A stretch of DNA of 64,000 nucleotides from Micromonospora kangleipakensis (GTDB taxonomy: Bacteria > Actinomycetota > Actinomycetes > Mycobacteriales > Micromonosporaceae). Below are positions 21,698-29,892 of the stretch, in pieces (position 1 is the stretch's first letter; every line of letters starts with the position of its first letter). The notes beneath the pieces were generated by a model. The model ran no database searches. It saw only the letters and a program-made list of their open reading frames with translations, and was not told the origin of the DNA. The position numbers and the translations under genes were made by a program. The stretch spans positions 5,642,001 through 5,706,000 of the forward strand of contig NZ_SHLD01000001.1 in assembly GCF_004217615.1 (NCBI RefSeq), given 5' to 3'.

Positions 21698-23005
21698 TCA
21701 CACGTCCGTTCGGGTCAGCAGCCGCCCGCGCGGTGGCCCCTCCGGCGTGACCGGGTGCCCGCTCAGCCAGGTGCCGCGGACCACGCCGGTCAGCGTCCGG
21801 CCGGCGTACGGCGTCACCGGGTGCCGGTGGCGCAGCTGCGCCGGCTCGACGGTGAAGCTGGCATCTGGGTCGAAGGCGACGAGGTGGGCGTCGGCACCGA
21901 CCTCGATGCGGCCGCTGCCGGTCAGGCCGACAATCTCGGCGGGGCGCTGGGCCATCCACCGCACCAGTTCGGCCAGGTCGTGGCCGCGCCGGCGGGCCTC
22001 GGTCCACATCACCGGCAGGCCCAGCTGCAGCGACGCGATGCCGCCCCAGGCCGCAGCGAAGTCGCCGACGTCGGGCCGCTTGAGCTGCGGGGTGCAGGGC
22101 GAATGATCGGAGACGACACAGTCGATGGCCCCGCTGACCAGCCCCGCCCAGAGGGCGTCCCGGTTGTGCCGCCCCCGGATCGGCGGGCAGCACTTGAACT
22201 GCGTGGCTCCGTCCGGTATTTCCTCGGCGGTCAAGGTCAGATAGTGCGGGCAGGTCTCCGCGGTCACCCGGACTCCGTCCCGGCGGGCCTGGGCGATCAG
22301 CGGCAGTGTCTCGGCGGCGGAGAGGTGCAGGATGTGGACCCGGGCGCCGGTCGCGCGGGCGGCGTCGAGCACGTCGGCGACCGCGCGTTGCTCGGCGGTT
22401 GCGGGACGGGAGGCCAGGAAGTCGGCGTATCGGGCGGAACTCGGCGCGGAAGTGATCTCGGCTGGCTCCTCGGCGTGGATGAGGAACGTCGTGTCGACTG
22501 CCGCGAGGGCCTTCCGCAGGTCGGCCGGATCGAGCGGGGGAAACTCCGGCACCCCCGAGTCGATCAGGAACGCCTTGAAGCCGAACACCCCGGCCGCGTG
22601 CAGGTCCGCCAGGTCGGCGAGATTGTCCGGCACCGCGCCGCCCCAGAATCCGACGTCGACGTGGCACTGGCCCGCCGCGGCCCGCCGCTTTACCCGTAGC
22701 GCCTCCACGCTGACGGTCGGGGGCAGCGAGTTGAGCGGCATGTCGACGATGGTGGTGACTCCGCCGGCCAGGGCGGCCTGTGTGGCGCTGCTGAAGCCCT
22801 CCCATTCGGTGCGTCCGGGTTCGTTGACGTGCACGTGGGTGTCGACCAGGCCGGGCAGCAGGGCCATGGCGCCGAGGTCCTGGCCGTCGACCGCGTGGTA
22901 GTCGTGGATCGCCGCGATCCGCCCGTCGCGCACGCAGATCGCGGCGGCCCGTTCGCCCGCCGGCGTGACCACTCGCCGCGACCGCAGCACCAGGTCAAAG
23001 CTCAC
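21698..23005 (-). CDS. allB: Allantoinase
   Basis: This 435-residue cyclic amidohydrolase opens the hydantoin ring of allantoin to allantoate. The metal ligands His57 and His59 are in DTHVHVNEPG, the carboxylated lysine is Lys144 in FGFKAFLIDSG, and further ligands lie in FLIHAEEP (His177), ILHLSAAE and VVSDHSPC. The GTG start overlaps the stop of the xanthine dehydrogenase large subunit as GTGA (23002-23005), with GGGAGG upstream. It ends the known enzyme series of this operon; its product is used by the allantoate amidohydrolase encoded at 36252-37487. Confidence 0.95.
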   Translation of the reverse strand: MSFDLVLRSRRVVTPAGERAAAICVRDGRIAAIHDYHAVDGQDLGAMALLPGLVDTHVHVNEPGRTEWEGFSSATQAALAGGVTTIVDMPLNSLPPTVSVEALRVKRRAAAGQCHVDVGFWGGAVPDNLADLADLHAAGVFGFKAFLIDSGVPEFPPLDPADLRKALAAVDTTFLIHAEEPAEITSAPSSARYADFLASRPATAEQRAVADVLDAARATGARVHILHLSAAETLPLIAQARRDGVRVTAETCPHYLTLTAEEIPDGATQFKCCPPIRGRHNRDALWAGLVSGAIDCVVSDHSPCTPQLKRPDVGDFAAAWGGIASLQLGLPVMWTEARRRGHDLAELVRWMAQRPAEIVGLTGSGRIEVGADAHLVAFDPDASFTVEPAQLRHRHPVTPYAGRTLTGVVRGTWLSGHPVTPEGPPRGRLLTRTDV

Positions 23006-25326
23006 GGCACCTCCCGCTCCGCGCGACGGACACCGGCCTCGTCGGGATTGGGCGCAGCGGCGAGGAGTGCTGCGGTGAGATGTTCGGGACGCACCGGCAC
23101 CCGGGACAGTGACAGCCCGGTGGCGGCCCGGATCGCGGCGACCACCGCCGGGGTGGACGATATGGTCGGCGGCTCCCCGACACCCCGCAGGCCGTACGGC
23201 GCGTGCGGGTCGGCCAGTTCCAGCACCTCGACCGACATCGGCGGCACGTCGAGGATCGTCGGGATCAGGTAGTCCGTGAAGGACGGGTTGCGGATCAGCC
23301 CGTCCACAACCTGGAGTTCCTCCATGAGCGCCAGCCCGAGCCCCTGTGCTGTGCCGCCGTGGATCTGCCCGAGAACGGCCTGCGGATTGATCGCCTTCCC
23401 GACGTCCTGGGCGGTGGCGACCTCGACCACCCGCACCAGGCCCAGTTCGGTGTCCACGTCCACGGTGGCCCGGTGCGCGGCGAAGGCGTACTGGACGTGC
23501 GCGTCGCCCTGTCCGGTCTGCGGATCGAGCGGATGGGTGGGGCGGTGCCGCCACTGCACGGTTTCCTCGATCGGCTCGTCGCCGAGCACCTCGGCCAGAT
23601 CCGCGACGACGACGCCGGGCACGTCGATGATCTTGCCGCCAGCCAGCCGCAACCCGCCCTCCGACCGGGAGCCCTCCCCCACCCGAGCCAGCACCCGGTC
23701 GCGTACGGCCCGGCAGGCGGCCCGCACGGCACCCCCGGTCATGTACGTCTGCCTCGACGCCGACGACGACCCGGCGCTGCCGACAGTGGTGTCCGCAGCG
23801 GCGACCGTGACGCGCTCGACGCCCAGTTCGGTGCGCGCGATCTGCGCCTGCACGGTCACCACACCCTGGCCGACCTCGGCGGCGGCGGTGTGCACGAGCA
23901 CCACCGGCTCGCCGGCGGCCACCTCCAGCCGCACCCGCGCGGTGGAGTAGTCGTCGAACCCCTCGGAGAAGCAGACATTCTTGATGCCGATCGCGTACCC
24001 GACTCCGCGCACCACCGACTCGCCGTGGGTGGTGTTGGCGACCCCGCCGGGCCACTCTCGTTGATCGCCGCTCGCCGCCGGCGGGGCCGGCCGGTCGCGG
24101 ACGAGTTCCAGCAGGCGCGCGACCGGGGCCGGCCCGTCGACCACCTGCCCGGTGGGCATGACCGAGCCGGTGGTCATCGCGTTGCGCCGGCGGATCTCGA
24201 CGGGATCGAGCCCGAGCGCGGCGGCTAGCTTGTCCATCTGCGACTCGTAGCCGAAGCAGGCCTGGACCGCGCCGAAGCCGCGCATAGCGCCGCACGGCGG
24301 GTTGTTGGTGCGCACCCCGTAGGCGTCCATCACCACGTTGGGCGCCTCGTACGGGCCCAGGCCCAACGTGGCCGCGTTGGCCACGACGGCGGGGCTGGTG
24401 GAGGCGTAGGCCCCGCCGTCGAGCACGATGCGCGCCTTGACGTAGACCAGCCGGCCGTCGCGGGTGGCGCCGTGCTCGTAGCGCATCGTCGCCGGATGCC
24501 GGTGCACGTGGCCGAAGAAGGATTCCTCGCGCCCGTACACCATCTTGACCGGCCGCCCGGTGCGCAGCGCCAGCAGACAGGCGTGGACCTGCATCGACAG
24601 GTCCTCCCGGCCGCCGAACGCGCCGCCGACGCCGGCGAGGTGCAGCCGCACCTTGTCGACCGGCAGGCCGAGACACGCGGCCACCTGTCTCTGGTCGACA
24701 TGCAGCCATTGGGTGGCGATGTGGAGGTCCACGCCGCCGTCGTCGGCCGGCACGGCGAGCCCGGACTCCGGTCCGAGGAACGCCTGGTCCTGCATGCCGA
24801 CCTGGTATTCGCCCGTGACCACCACGTCGGCGCCGGCGTGCGGGTCACCGCGGCGTACCGGCACGTGGCGGAACAGGTTTCCGGCGGCGAGGGCCGCGTC
24901 GGCGTCGGTAACCGGGGTGAGCACCTCGTAGTCCACGGCGATCCGAGCGGCCGCGCGGCGGGCGGTCTCCGGATGGTCGGCCGCGATGATGGCGACCGGT
25001 TCGCCCTGGTAACACACCTCGTCGACGGCCAGCACCGGTTGGTCGGGGACCTCCAGGCCGTAGTGCGTGGCGCCCGGCACGTCCGCGGCGGTGAGCGCCG
25101 CGTGCACCCCGGGCAGCGCCAGCGCTGCGCTCAGGTCGATGTCCCTGATACGGGCCCGGGGGTGCGGGCTGCGCAGCGTCGCCCCCCACAGCATGTCGTC
25201 GGTCCAGAGGTCCGAGGAGAAGGCGAACTGTCCTTTGACTTTCAGCGTCCCGTCCGGTCGTACCGGCCTGTCCCCGACGCCACCGGTCACCGCGCCGCCG
25301 CTGGTCCTCGTCTCCGACACCGTCAC
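23002..25326 (-). CDS. pucD: Xanthine dehydrogenase, molybdenum-binding subunit
   Basis: A 774-residue catalytic subunit that carries the molybdopterin cofactor and oxidises hypoxanthine/xanthine to urate. It opens with the aldehyde-oxidase hammerhead domain (KGQFAFSSDLWTDDMLWG). Cofactor-contacting stretches include GVGGAFGGRED, GAMRGFGAVQACFG, and the catalytic glutamate motif GLRGVGEPPT near the C-terminus. The GTG start overlaps the 8-oxoguanine deaminase stop as GTGA, so translation is coupled. The order differs from a simple FAD-FeS-Mo array because the deaminase gene lies between the small subunits and this one. XdhC and MocA for cofactor insertion are encoded nearby. Confidence 0.93.
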   Translation of the reverse strand: MTVSETRTSGGAVTGGVGDRPVRPDGTLKVKGQFAFSSDLWTDDMLWGATLRSPHPRARIRDIDLSAALALPGVHAALTAADVPGATHYGLEVPDQPVLAVDEVCYQGEPVAIIAADHPETARRAAARIAVDYEVLTPVTDADAALAAGNLFRHVPVRRGDPHAGADVVVTGEYQVGMQDQAFLGPESGLAVPADDGGVDLHIATQWLHVDQRQVAACLGLPVDKVRLHLAGVGGAFGGREDLSMQVHACLLALRTGRPVKMVYGREESFFGHVHRHPATMRYEHGATRDGRLVYVKARIVLDGGAYASTSPAVVANAATLGLGPYEAPNVVMDAYGVRTNNPPCGAMRGFGAVQACFGYESQMDKLAAALGLDPVEIRRRNAMTTGSVMPTGQVVDGPAPVARLLELVRDRPAPPAASGDQREWPGGVANTTHGESVVRGVGYAIGIKNVCFSEGFDDYSTARVRLEVAAGEPVVLVHTAAAEVGQGVVTVQAQIARTELGVERVTVAAADTTVGSAGSSSASRQTYMTGGAVRAACRAVRDRVLARVGEGSRSEGGLRLAGGKIIDVPGVVVADLAEVLGDEPIEETVQWRHRPTHPLDPQTGQGDAHVQYAFAAHRATVDVDTELGLVRVVEVATAQDVGKAINPQAVLGQIHGGTAQGLGLALMEELQVVDGLIRNPSFTDYLIPTILDVPPMSVEVLELADPHAPYGLRGVGEPPTISSTPAVVAAIRAATGLSLSRVPVRPEHLTAALLAAAPNPDEAGVRRAEREVP

Positions 25327-26678
25327 CGTTGCGCCCTCCGCATCAGGGTGCGCTGCGCCCGGCGGGCCCGCCGCACCAGCTCTCGCTCGTCGACCGTGCG
25401 CAGCTCACCCCGCTCCACCACGGGCCGGCCACCGACGAGGAGCAGCTGCAGCGCAGCGGGCGGGCCGAGCACGAGCGCGGCGACCGGATCGTCCATGCCG
25501 ACGTGGCCGAGCCCGTCGAGGCGCCAGAGGGCGACGTCGGCGAGCTTGCCGATCTCGAGCGAGCCGAGTTCGTCGGCGCGTCCCAGGCAGCGGGCGCCGC
25601 CGACGGTAGCCAGGGCGAGTGCCTCGCGGGCGGTGAGCGCGGCTGGGCCGCCGCGCAGCCGGGCCGCGTAGAGCGCCTGACGCAGCTCGGCGCCGAGGTG
25701 GTTGGCCTCCTGTGACGCCGGGCCGTCCACGCCGAGCCCGACCGGGGCGCCGGCGTCGAGCAGGTCGCGGACCGGCGCTATGCCCGCGCCGAGCCGCGCG
25801 TTGGAGCTGGGGCAGTGCGCGACACCGGTGCCGGTGGCGGCGAGCCGGGACACCGCGGCGTCGTCGAGGTGTACGGCGTGCGCCAGCCAGACGTCGTCGC
25901 CGAGCCAGCCCAGGCGCTCGGCGTACTCGGCCGGCGTGCAGCCGTGGACCCGCTGACAGTACTCCTCCTCCTCGACCGTCTCGGCGAGATGGGTGTGCAG
26001 CCGTACGCCCTTGCGGCGGGCCAGCTCCGCGGCCTCGGTCATGAGTTTGGCGGTGACCGAGAACGGTGAGCAGGGTGCGACGGCCACCCGGACCATGGCC
26101 CCGTCGGCGGGGTCGTGGAAGCGGTCGATCGCCTCCTCGGTGCCCGCCAGCGCGACGTCGAGGTCCTCGACGACATGGTCGGGAGGCAGGCCGCCCTGGG
26201 ACTGGCCGAGGTCCATCGAGCCGCGGCACGGGTGGAACCGGAGCCCGACCTCGCGGGCCGCCTCGACCTGGGCGGCCATCAGGTCCCCGCTTCCGGCGGG
26301 GTGGACGTAGTGGTGGTCGGTGCTGGTGGTGCAGCCGGACAACGCCAGCCAGCCGAGGCCGGCGCCGGTGGTCGCGGCGACCAGGTCCGCGTCCAGCCCG
26401 GCCCAGATCGGGTAGAGCTCGGTGAGCCAGCCGAAGAGGTTCTCCTGCTGGGCCAGGCCACGGGTGGCCCACTGATAGAGGTGGTGATGCGTGTTGACCA
26501 GGCCCGGGGTGGCGAGGCAGCCGGTGCCGTCCACCCGCCGCGCCGAATCGTCGTAGTGTCCGGCGTAGCCTGGACCGACCGCCACGATCCGCCCGTCGTC
26601 GATCACCACGTGCCCGTCGGCGTATTCGGTGCGGTCGGCGTCGACCGTGGCGATCGCGCAACCCTCGATGATGATCAT
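25323..26678 (-). CDS. 8-oxoguanine deaminase (amidohydrolase family)
   Basis: This 451-residue cytosolic amidohydrolase should deaminate 8-oxoguanine to urate, feeding uricase. It has the metal-binding NTHHHLYQWATRG (His64, His66), LHTHLAETVEEEEYC, the downstream His in WLAHAVHLDD, and the aspartate in GLGVDGPASQEANH. The YQW-x-TRG run and the Q/E-rich helix are typical of the 8-oxoguanine branch rather than classical guanine deaminase or chlorohydrolases. The gene is embedded in the xanthine dehydrogenase operon with 4-nt overlaps on both sides (ATGA upstream, GTGA downstream). Isocytosine or guanine as alternative substrates cannot be excluded by eye. Confidence 0.85.
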   Translation of the reverse strand: MIIIEGCAIATVDADRTEYADGHVVIDDGRIVAVGPGYAGHYDDSARRVDGTGCLATPGLVNTHHHLYQWATRGLAQQENLFGWLTELYPIWAGLDADLVAATTGAGLGWLALSGCTTSTDHHYVHPAGSGDLMAAQVEAAREVGLRFHPCRGSMDLGQSQGGLPPDHVVEDLDVALAGTEEAIDRFHDPADGAMVRVAVAPCSPFSVTAKLMTEAAELARRKGVRLHTHLAETVEEEEYCQRVHGCTPAEYAERLGWLGDDVWLAHAVHLDDAAVSRLAATGTGVAHCPSSNARLGAGIAPVRDLLDAGAPVGLGVDGPASQEANHLGAELRQALYAARLRGGPAALTAREALALATVGGARCLGRADELGSLEIGKLADVALWRLDGLGHVGMDDPVAALVLGPPAALQLLLVGGRPVVERGELRTVDERELVRRARRAQRTLMRRAQR

Positions 26679-27187
26679 CTCGGCCCGCCCGGCGCGGGAA
26701 CCGGCATGGCGCCCGGCGCCGAGGGCGGCGCCGCGGCGGCCAGGCGTACGGCTTCCATGATCTTTTCGTAGCCCGTGCACCGGCACAGGTTGCCGGCGAG
26801 CGCCTCGCGGATGTCGGGATCGGCCGGGGCCGGCACGCGGGCCAGCAGGTCGTGCACCGCGACGATCAGGCCCGGCGTGCAGAATCCGCACTGGACGGCT
26901 CCGGCCTCGAGAAAGGCGCGCTGCACCCGGTCCAGCGTCCCGTCCGGGCCGGACAGCCCCTCCACGGCCACCACCTCGCGTCCCTGCGCCTGGCCGGACG
27001 CCACCAGGCAGGCGCAGACCGGAAGACCATCGAGGTAGACCGTGCACGAGCCGCATTCCCCCTGCTCGCAGGCGTTCTTCGCGCCCGGCAGGCCGAGCCG
27101 CTCGCGCAGCAGATAGAGCAGACTCTCCCCCGGCCACACGCCGTCGGCCTCCCGCTGTTCGCCGTTGATCCGGCAACTCACCCTCAC
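26675..27187 (-). CDS. pucE: Xanthine dehydrogenase, 2Fe-2S subunit
   Basis: A 170-residue iron-sulfur subunit that carries electrons from the molybdenum centre to FAD. The plant-type cluster cysteines are in NACEQGECGSC and around CAC at 58-60. The second, all-helical cluster has QCGFCTPG and NLCRCTGYE. A Pro/Ala-rich C-terminal tail of about 20 residues follows. The GTG start overlaps the FAD-subunit stop as GTGA (27184-27187), and its stop overlaps the deaminase start as ATGA. Confidence 0.95.
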   Translation of the reverse strand: MRVSCRINGEQREADGVWPGESLLYLLRERLGLPGAKNACEQGECGSCTVYLDGLPVCACLVASGQAQGREVVAVEGLSGPDGTLDRVQRAFLEAGAVQCGFCTPGLIVAVHDLLARVPAPADPDIREALAGNLCRCTGYEKIMEAVRLAAAAPPSAPGAMPVPAPGGPR

Positions 27188-28047
27188 GGGCCCTCCCTCC
27201 GGTACTCCTCCCACGCCCACACGAGGGTGCGGCGGGCCAACACGGACAGCGCGTGCCGGCGGTAGGCGGCGCTGCCGCGTACGTCGTCGATCGGGGCGGC
27301 GGCCGCGACCACCAGTTCGCCGAAGCGGCGGATGAGAGGGTCGGGCAGTCCCGCTCCCGTCTGCCATGGCAACTCGCCGGCGAGAAACCGCTCGGCGTCG
27401 ACAGCGCGCAGCGGAGTCGGGCCGGCCGAACCGATCCCAGTGCCGACCTCGCCGGTAGCCGGACGCAGCGCGAGCGCGAACGAACACACCGCGATAACCA
27501 TGGCGTTGCGGGTGCCGATCTTCGCGAACTGGTGCCGCCCCCGCTCCATCGGCAGCAGGAACGCCGCGATCAACTCGTCCGGTGCCCGTACGCTGCGCTT
27601 CGGCCCGGTGAAGAACTCGGCCACCGGCAGCCGGCGGACGCCGCGCACCGAGGCAAGCTCCACCAGCCCGCCGGCCGCCAGCAGTGGCGGAAGGGCGTCG
27701 CCCGCGGGCGACGCCGAGCCCAGGTTCCCGCCGACCGTGCCCCGGTTGCGGATCTGCGGCGACCCCACGGTCCGGGCAGCCATCGCCAGCCCCGGCATCC
27801 GGTCGCCGAGCTCCGCGATGATCCGCCGGTAGGTCACCCCGGCACCGACCCGGAGCAGACCACCGTCGGTGCCCCACTCGACCAACTCCCCGATCCGAGT
27901 CAGATCCAGCAGGGCGGGCGGCCGACGGCGATCGAAGTTCAGCTCGACCATCACGTCGGTGCCGCCGGCGATCGGCACCGCCTCGGGGTACGCGGCCTTC
28001 GCGGCGAGCGCCTCGGCCCAGCTCGTGGGCGACAGGAAATCCATCAC
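27184..28047 (-). CDS. pucC: Xanthine dehydrogenase, FAD-binding subunit
   Basis: A 287-residue CoxM/XdhB-like flavoprotein that reoxidises the enzyme with NAD+. The FAD-binding signatures are AGGTDVMVELN and the TVGSPQIRNRGTVGGNLG loop, plus SPAGDALPPLLA. GTG 28047 overlaps the uricase stop as GTGA; an adjacent ATG at 28044 gives a protein one residue shorter and overlaps as TGATG. Either start keeps tight coupling to uricase. Confidence 0.93.
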   Translation of the reverse strand: MMDFLSPTSWAEALAAKAAYPEAVPIAGGTDVMVELNFDRRRPPALLDLTRIGELVEWGTDGGLLRVGAGVTYRRIIAELGDRMPGLAMAARTVGSPQIRNRGTVGGNLGSASPAGDALPPLLAAGGLVELASVRGVRRLPVAEFFTGPKRSVRAPDELIAAFLLPMERGRHQFAKIGTRNAMVIAVCSFALALRPATGEVGTGIGSAGPTPLRAVDAERFLAGELPWQTGAGLPDPLIRRFGELVVAAAAPIDDVRGSAAYRRHALSVLARRTLVWAWEEYRREGP

Positions 28048-28886
28048 GACGACCCCGGCTCCGCACGCTGGACCGTGCCCTCGATCAGCCCGTACGGCCG
28101 GTCCGTGGCGACGAACACCTCACCCGGGTTGTCCAGCCCGAAGGGCGCGAGGTCCACGAGCAGGTGGTGCTTGTTGGGCAGCGACAGGCGCACCTCGGCG
28201 ATCTCCGGACGCTCCTCGAGCACCCGGCGTCCCATCGCGTACAGGGTCTGCTGCAGCGACAGGCTGTACGTCTCGACGAACGCCGCGACCAGCGCCGCCC
28301 GCACCCCGGCGTACGACCCGGCCCAGTCGCCCTCGACGCCGGCGTGTCGCCAGCGGGCGTTCACCTCGGTGGCGAGGATCCGGTCCTTCGCCTCCGGCAG
28401 CGTGGTGTACGGGTCCTTCACGTACCCGGTGAACTCCGAGTCGGTCGAATTGAGCACCACCAGTCCGGTCACGCCGGACTCCACCACCGTCGCCGACTCG
28501 GTGACGGTGACCGTGGCGGTACGCGTCGCGCCGCCGGCCCGCTGGAAGGAGTGCGGACCGAGCCGCTGCCAGGCGTACTCGGACAGGTCGACCCGGGCCC
28601 GGCTGATCGCGGCCTGCGAGGAGACGAAATGCCGGGCGAGCAGCAGCCCGAAGTCCTCGATCTGGTCGACCCCGTGCTGCCGGGCGAAGGCGTAGACCGT
28701 GTTCTTCTGCGAGTCGGTCGGCAGGACCTGACTGTTGTCACCGGTCAGGTGGGTGGCGGCGAGGTCACCGGCGAGCACCACCGTGACGGTGAGGTCCCGC
28801 AGCTCGTGCCGCGGGCCGCCGCGTTCCACCCGCACCAGTCGCGTCTCGGCCTTGCCGTACTGGTTGGCTCCGAGCACGATCGTCAT
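28044..28886 (-). CDS. pucL: Uricase (urate oxidase)
   Basis: A 280-residue cofactor-free oxidase that converts urate, with O2, to 5-hydroxyisourate and H2O2. Family features: the catalytic lysine region NQYGKAETRLVRV, the threonine region TDSQKNTVYAFA, and NSTDSEFTGYVKDPYTTLPE. Two T-fold repeats are complete. The start lies 2 nt after the stop of the fused OHCU decarboxylase/HIU hydrolase gene, which processes its unstable product. H2O2 made here would be handled by the cell's catalases, such as KatG at 11809-14085. Confidence 0.96.
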   Translation of the reverse strand: MTIVLGANQYGKAETRLVRVERGGPRHELRDLTVTVVLAGDLAATHLTGDNSQVLPTDSQKNTVYAFARQHGVDQIEDFGLLLARHFVSSQAAISRARVDLSEYAWQRLGPHSFQRAGGATRTATVTVTESATVVESGVTGLVVLNSTDSEFTGYVKDPYTTLPEAKDRILATEVNARWRHAGVEGDWAGSYAGVRAALVAAFVETYSLSLQQTLYAMGRRVLEERPEIAEVRLSLPNKHHLLVDLAPFGLDNPGEVFVATDRPYGLIEGTVQRAEPGSS

Positions 28887-28888
28887 GC

Positions 28889-29746
28889 TCAACTCCCCAA
28901 ATAGGTGGTGTAGCCGTAGTTGCTCAGCAGCAGCGGCACGTGGTGGTGCCTGTCCGGGTCGCGGACCTGGAAGGCGACCGTGATCTCCGGGAAGAACGCA
29001 GCGAAGCCGACGTAGGCCTCGACGAAGAACACCAGCCGGTAGCCGCCGGCCCGCCACTCACCCGCCGGTACCCAGTCCCGCAAACGCCCGTCGCCATCCG
29101 TGCGCGCCTCGGCCACCGGTGTCCAGCCTCCGCCGTCGCGCCGGTCAAGTCGCACCCGGACGTCCCTGGCGGGTTCTCCGCGCCCGGTGTCGAGGACGTG
29201 GGTGGAGATCCCGGCGAATCGGCGTGTCATGTTCAGCAGCCCCTCGAGCCGAAGCAGGGCGATCTTGCGCAGTTCCTCCCGCACCACACGGCGCTCGGCC
29301 TCGTCGTCGTTCGCGAGCCGCTCCCGGGCCGCGGCGAGCAGTTCACTCTGGCTGCGCCCGCTGGCGCAGATCAGGAAAAGGTGCCCGAAGCGCTGCTCGT
29401 ACTCCCGGTTCGCCTCGGCGAGCGCGGCCCGCGTTGCGGCGTCGGCGCCGGCGACGCCGGCCTGCTCGCGACGCGACCACACCGACTCGCGATCCGAGCC
29501 GGTGGGACGCTCGCCGATGCGCGGATGGGCCGCGAGCGCCTGGGCCACCTCGGTCCAGGTCAGCCGCCGCAGCCCGGCGTCGGCCGCCGCCAGCAGTGCG
29601 TCGAGATCCGGGTACGGCCGCGCGGCGACCACCCCCCGCGCCCAGCCCGGCACCGCGCAGCAGGCGAGTACGTCCCGCTCGGCGTCGGCCGCCGGGCGGG
29701 CGTTGAAGCTGGCGACGGCCTCGCTGACTGCGTTGATGGTGAGCAC
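28889..29746 (-). CDS. OHCU decarboxylase fused to 5-hydroxyisourate hydrolase
   Basis: A 285-residue two-domain enzyme. Residues 1-170 are the OHCU decarboxylase (catalytic His74 in HPRIGERP; GHLFLICASGRS). Residues 177-285 are the transthyretin-like HIU hydrolase (ISTHVLDTGRGEPA with His183, Arg221, HHHVPLLLS). Together they turn 5-hydroxyisourate into S-allantoin, like the plant allantoin synthase but in one bacterial chain. The C-terminus reads TTYLGS where the hydrolase family normally ends YRGS. GTG 29746 is chosen for its GGGGGAGAG site 0-3 nt upstream. It is the first gene of the operon, divergent from pucR. Confidence 0.9.
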   Translation of the reverse strand: MLTINAVSEAVASFNARPAADAERDVLACCAVPGWARGVVAARPYPDLDALLAAADAGLRRLTWTEVAQALAAHPRIGERPTGSDRESVWSRREQAGVAGADAATRAALAEANREYEQRFGHLFLICASGRSQSELLAAARERLANDDEAERRVVREELRKIALLRLEGLLNMTRRFAGISTHVLDTGRGEPARDVRVRLDRRDGGGWTPVAEARTDGDGRLRDWVPAGEWRAGGYRLVFFVEAYVGFAAFFPEITVAFQVRDPDRHHHVPLLLSNYGYTTYLGS

Positions 29747-29892
29747 CTCTCCCCCAGTTGTGGAGAAGTACAGCAATCGGCTGGCGCGCGATGAAGCGAC
29801 GAGAGGACCGAATCCGAAACATGTCCGCCGTACGTTCTTCGTAGGTTTCTCCAAATGAGCGTCGTGACCAGCGACGAAAGGGGGCGTCGGCG
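29747..29892. promoter_or_regulatory. Divergent promoter region between the purine operon and pucR
   Basis: This 146-nt gap must hold promoters in both directions and the likely PucR binding site. GAAAC (29815) and GTTTC (29846) form a weak inverted pair around a 26-nt centre. No stronger palindrome or clear -35/-10 pair is visible. Confidence 0.4.
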
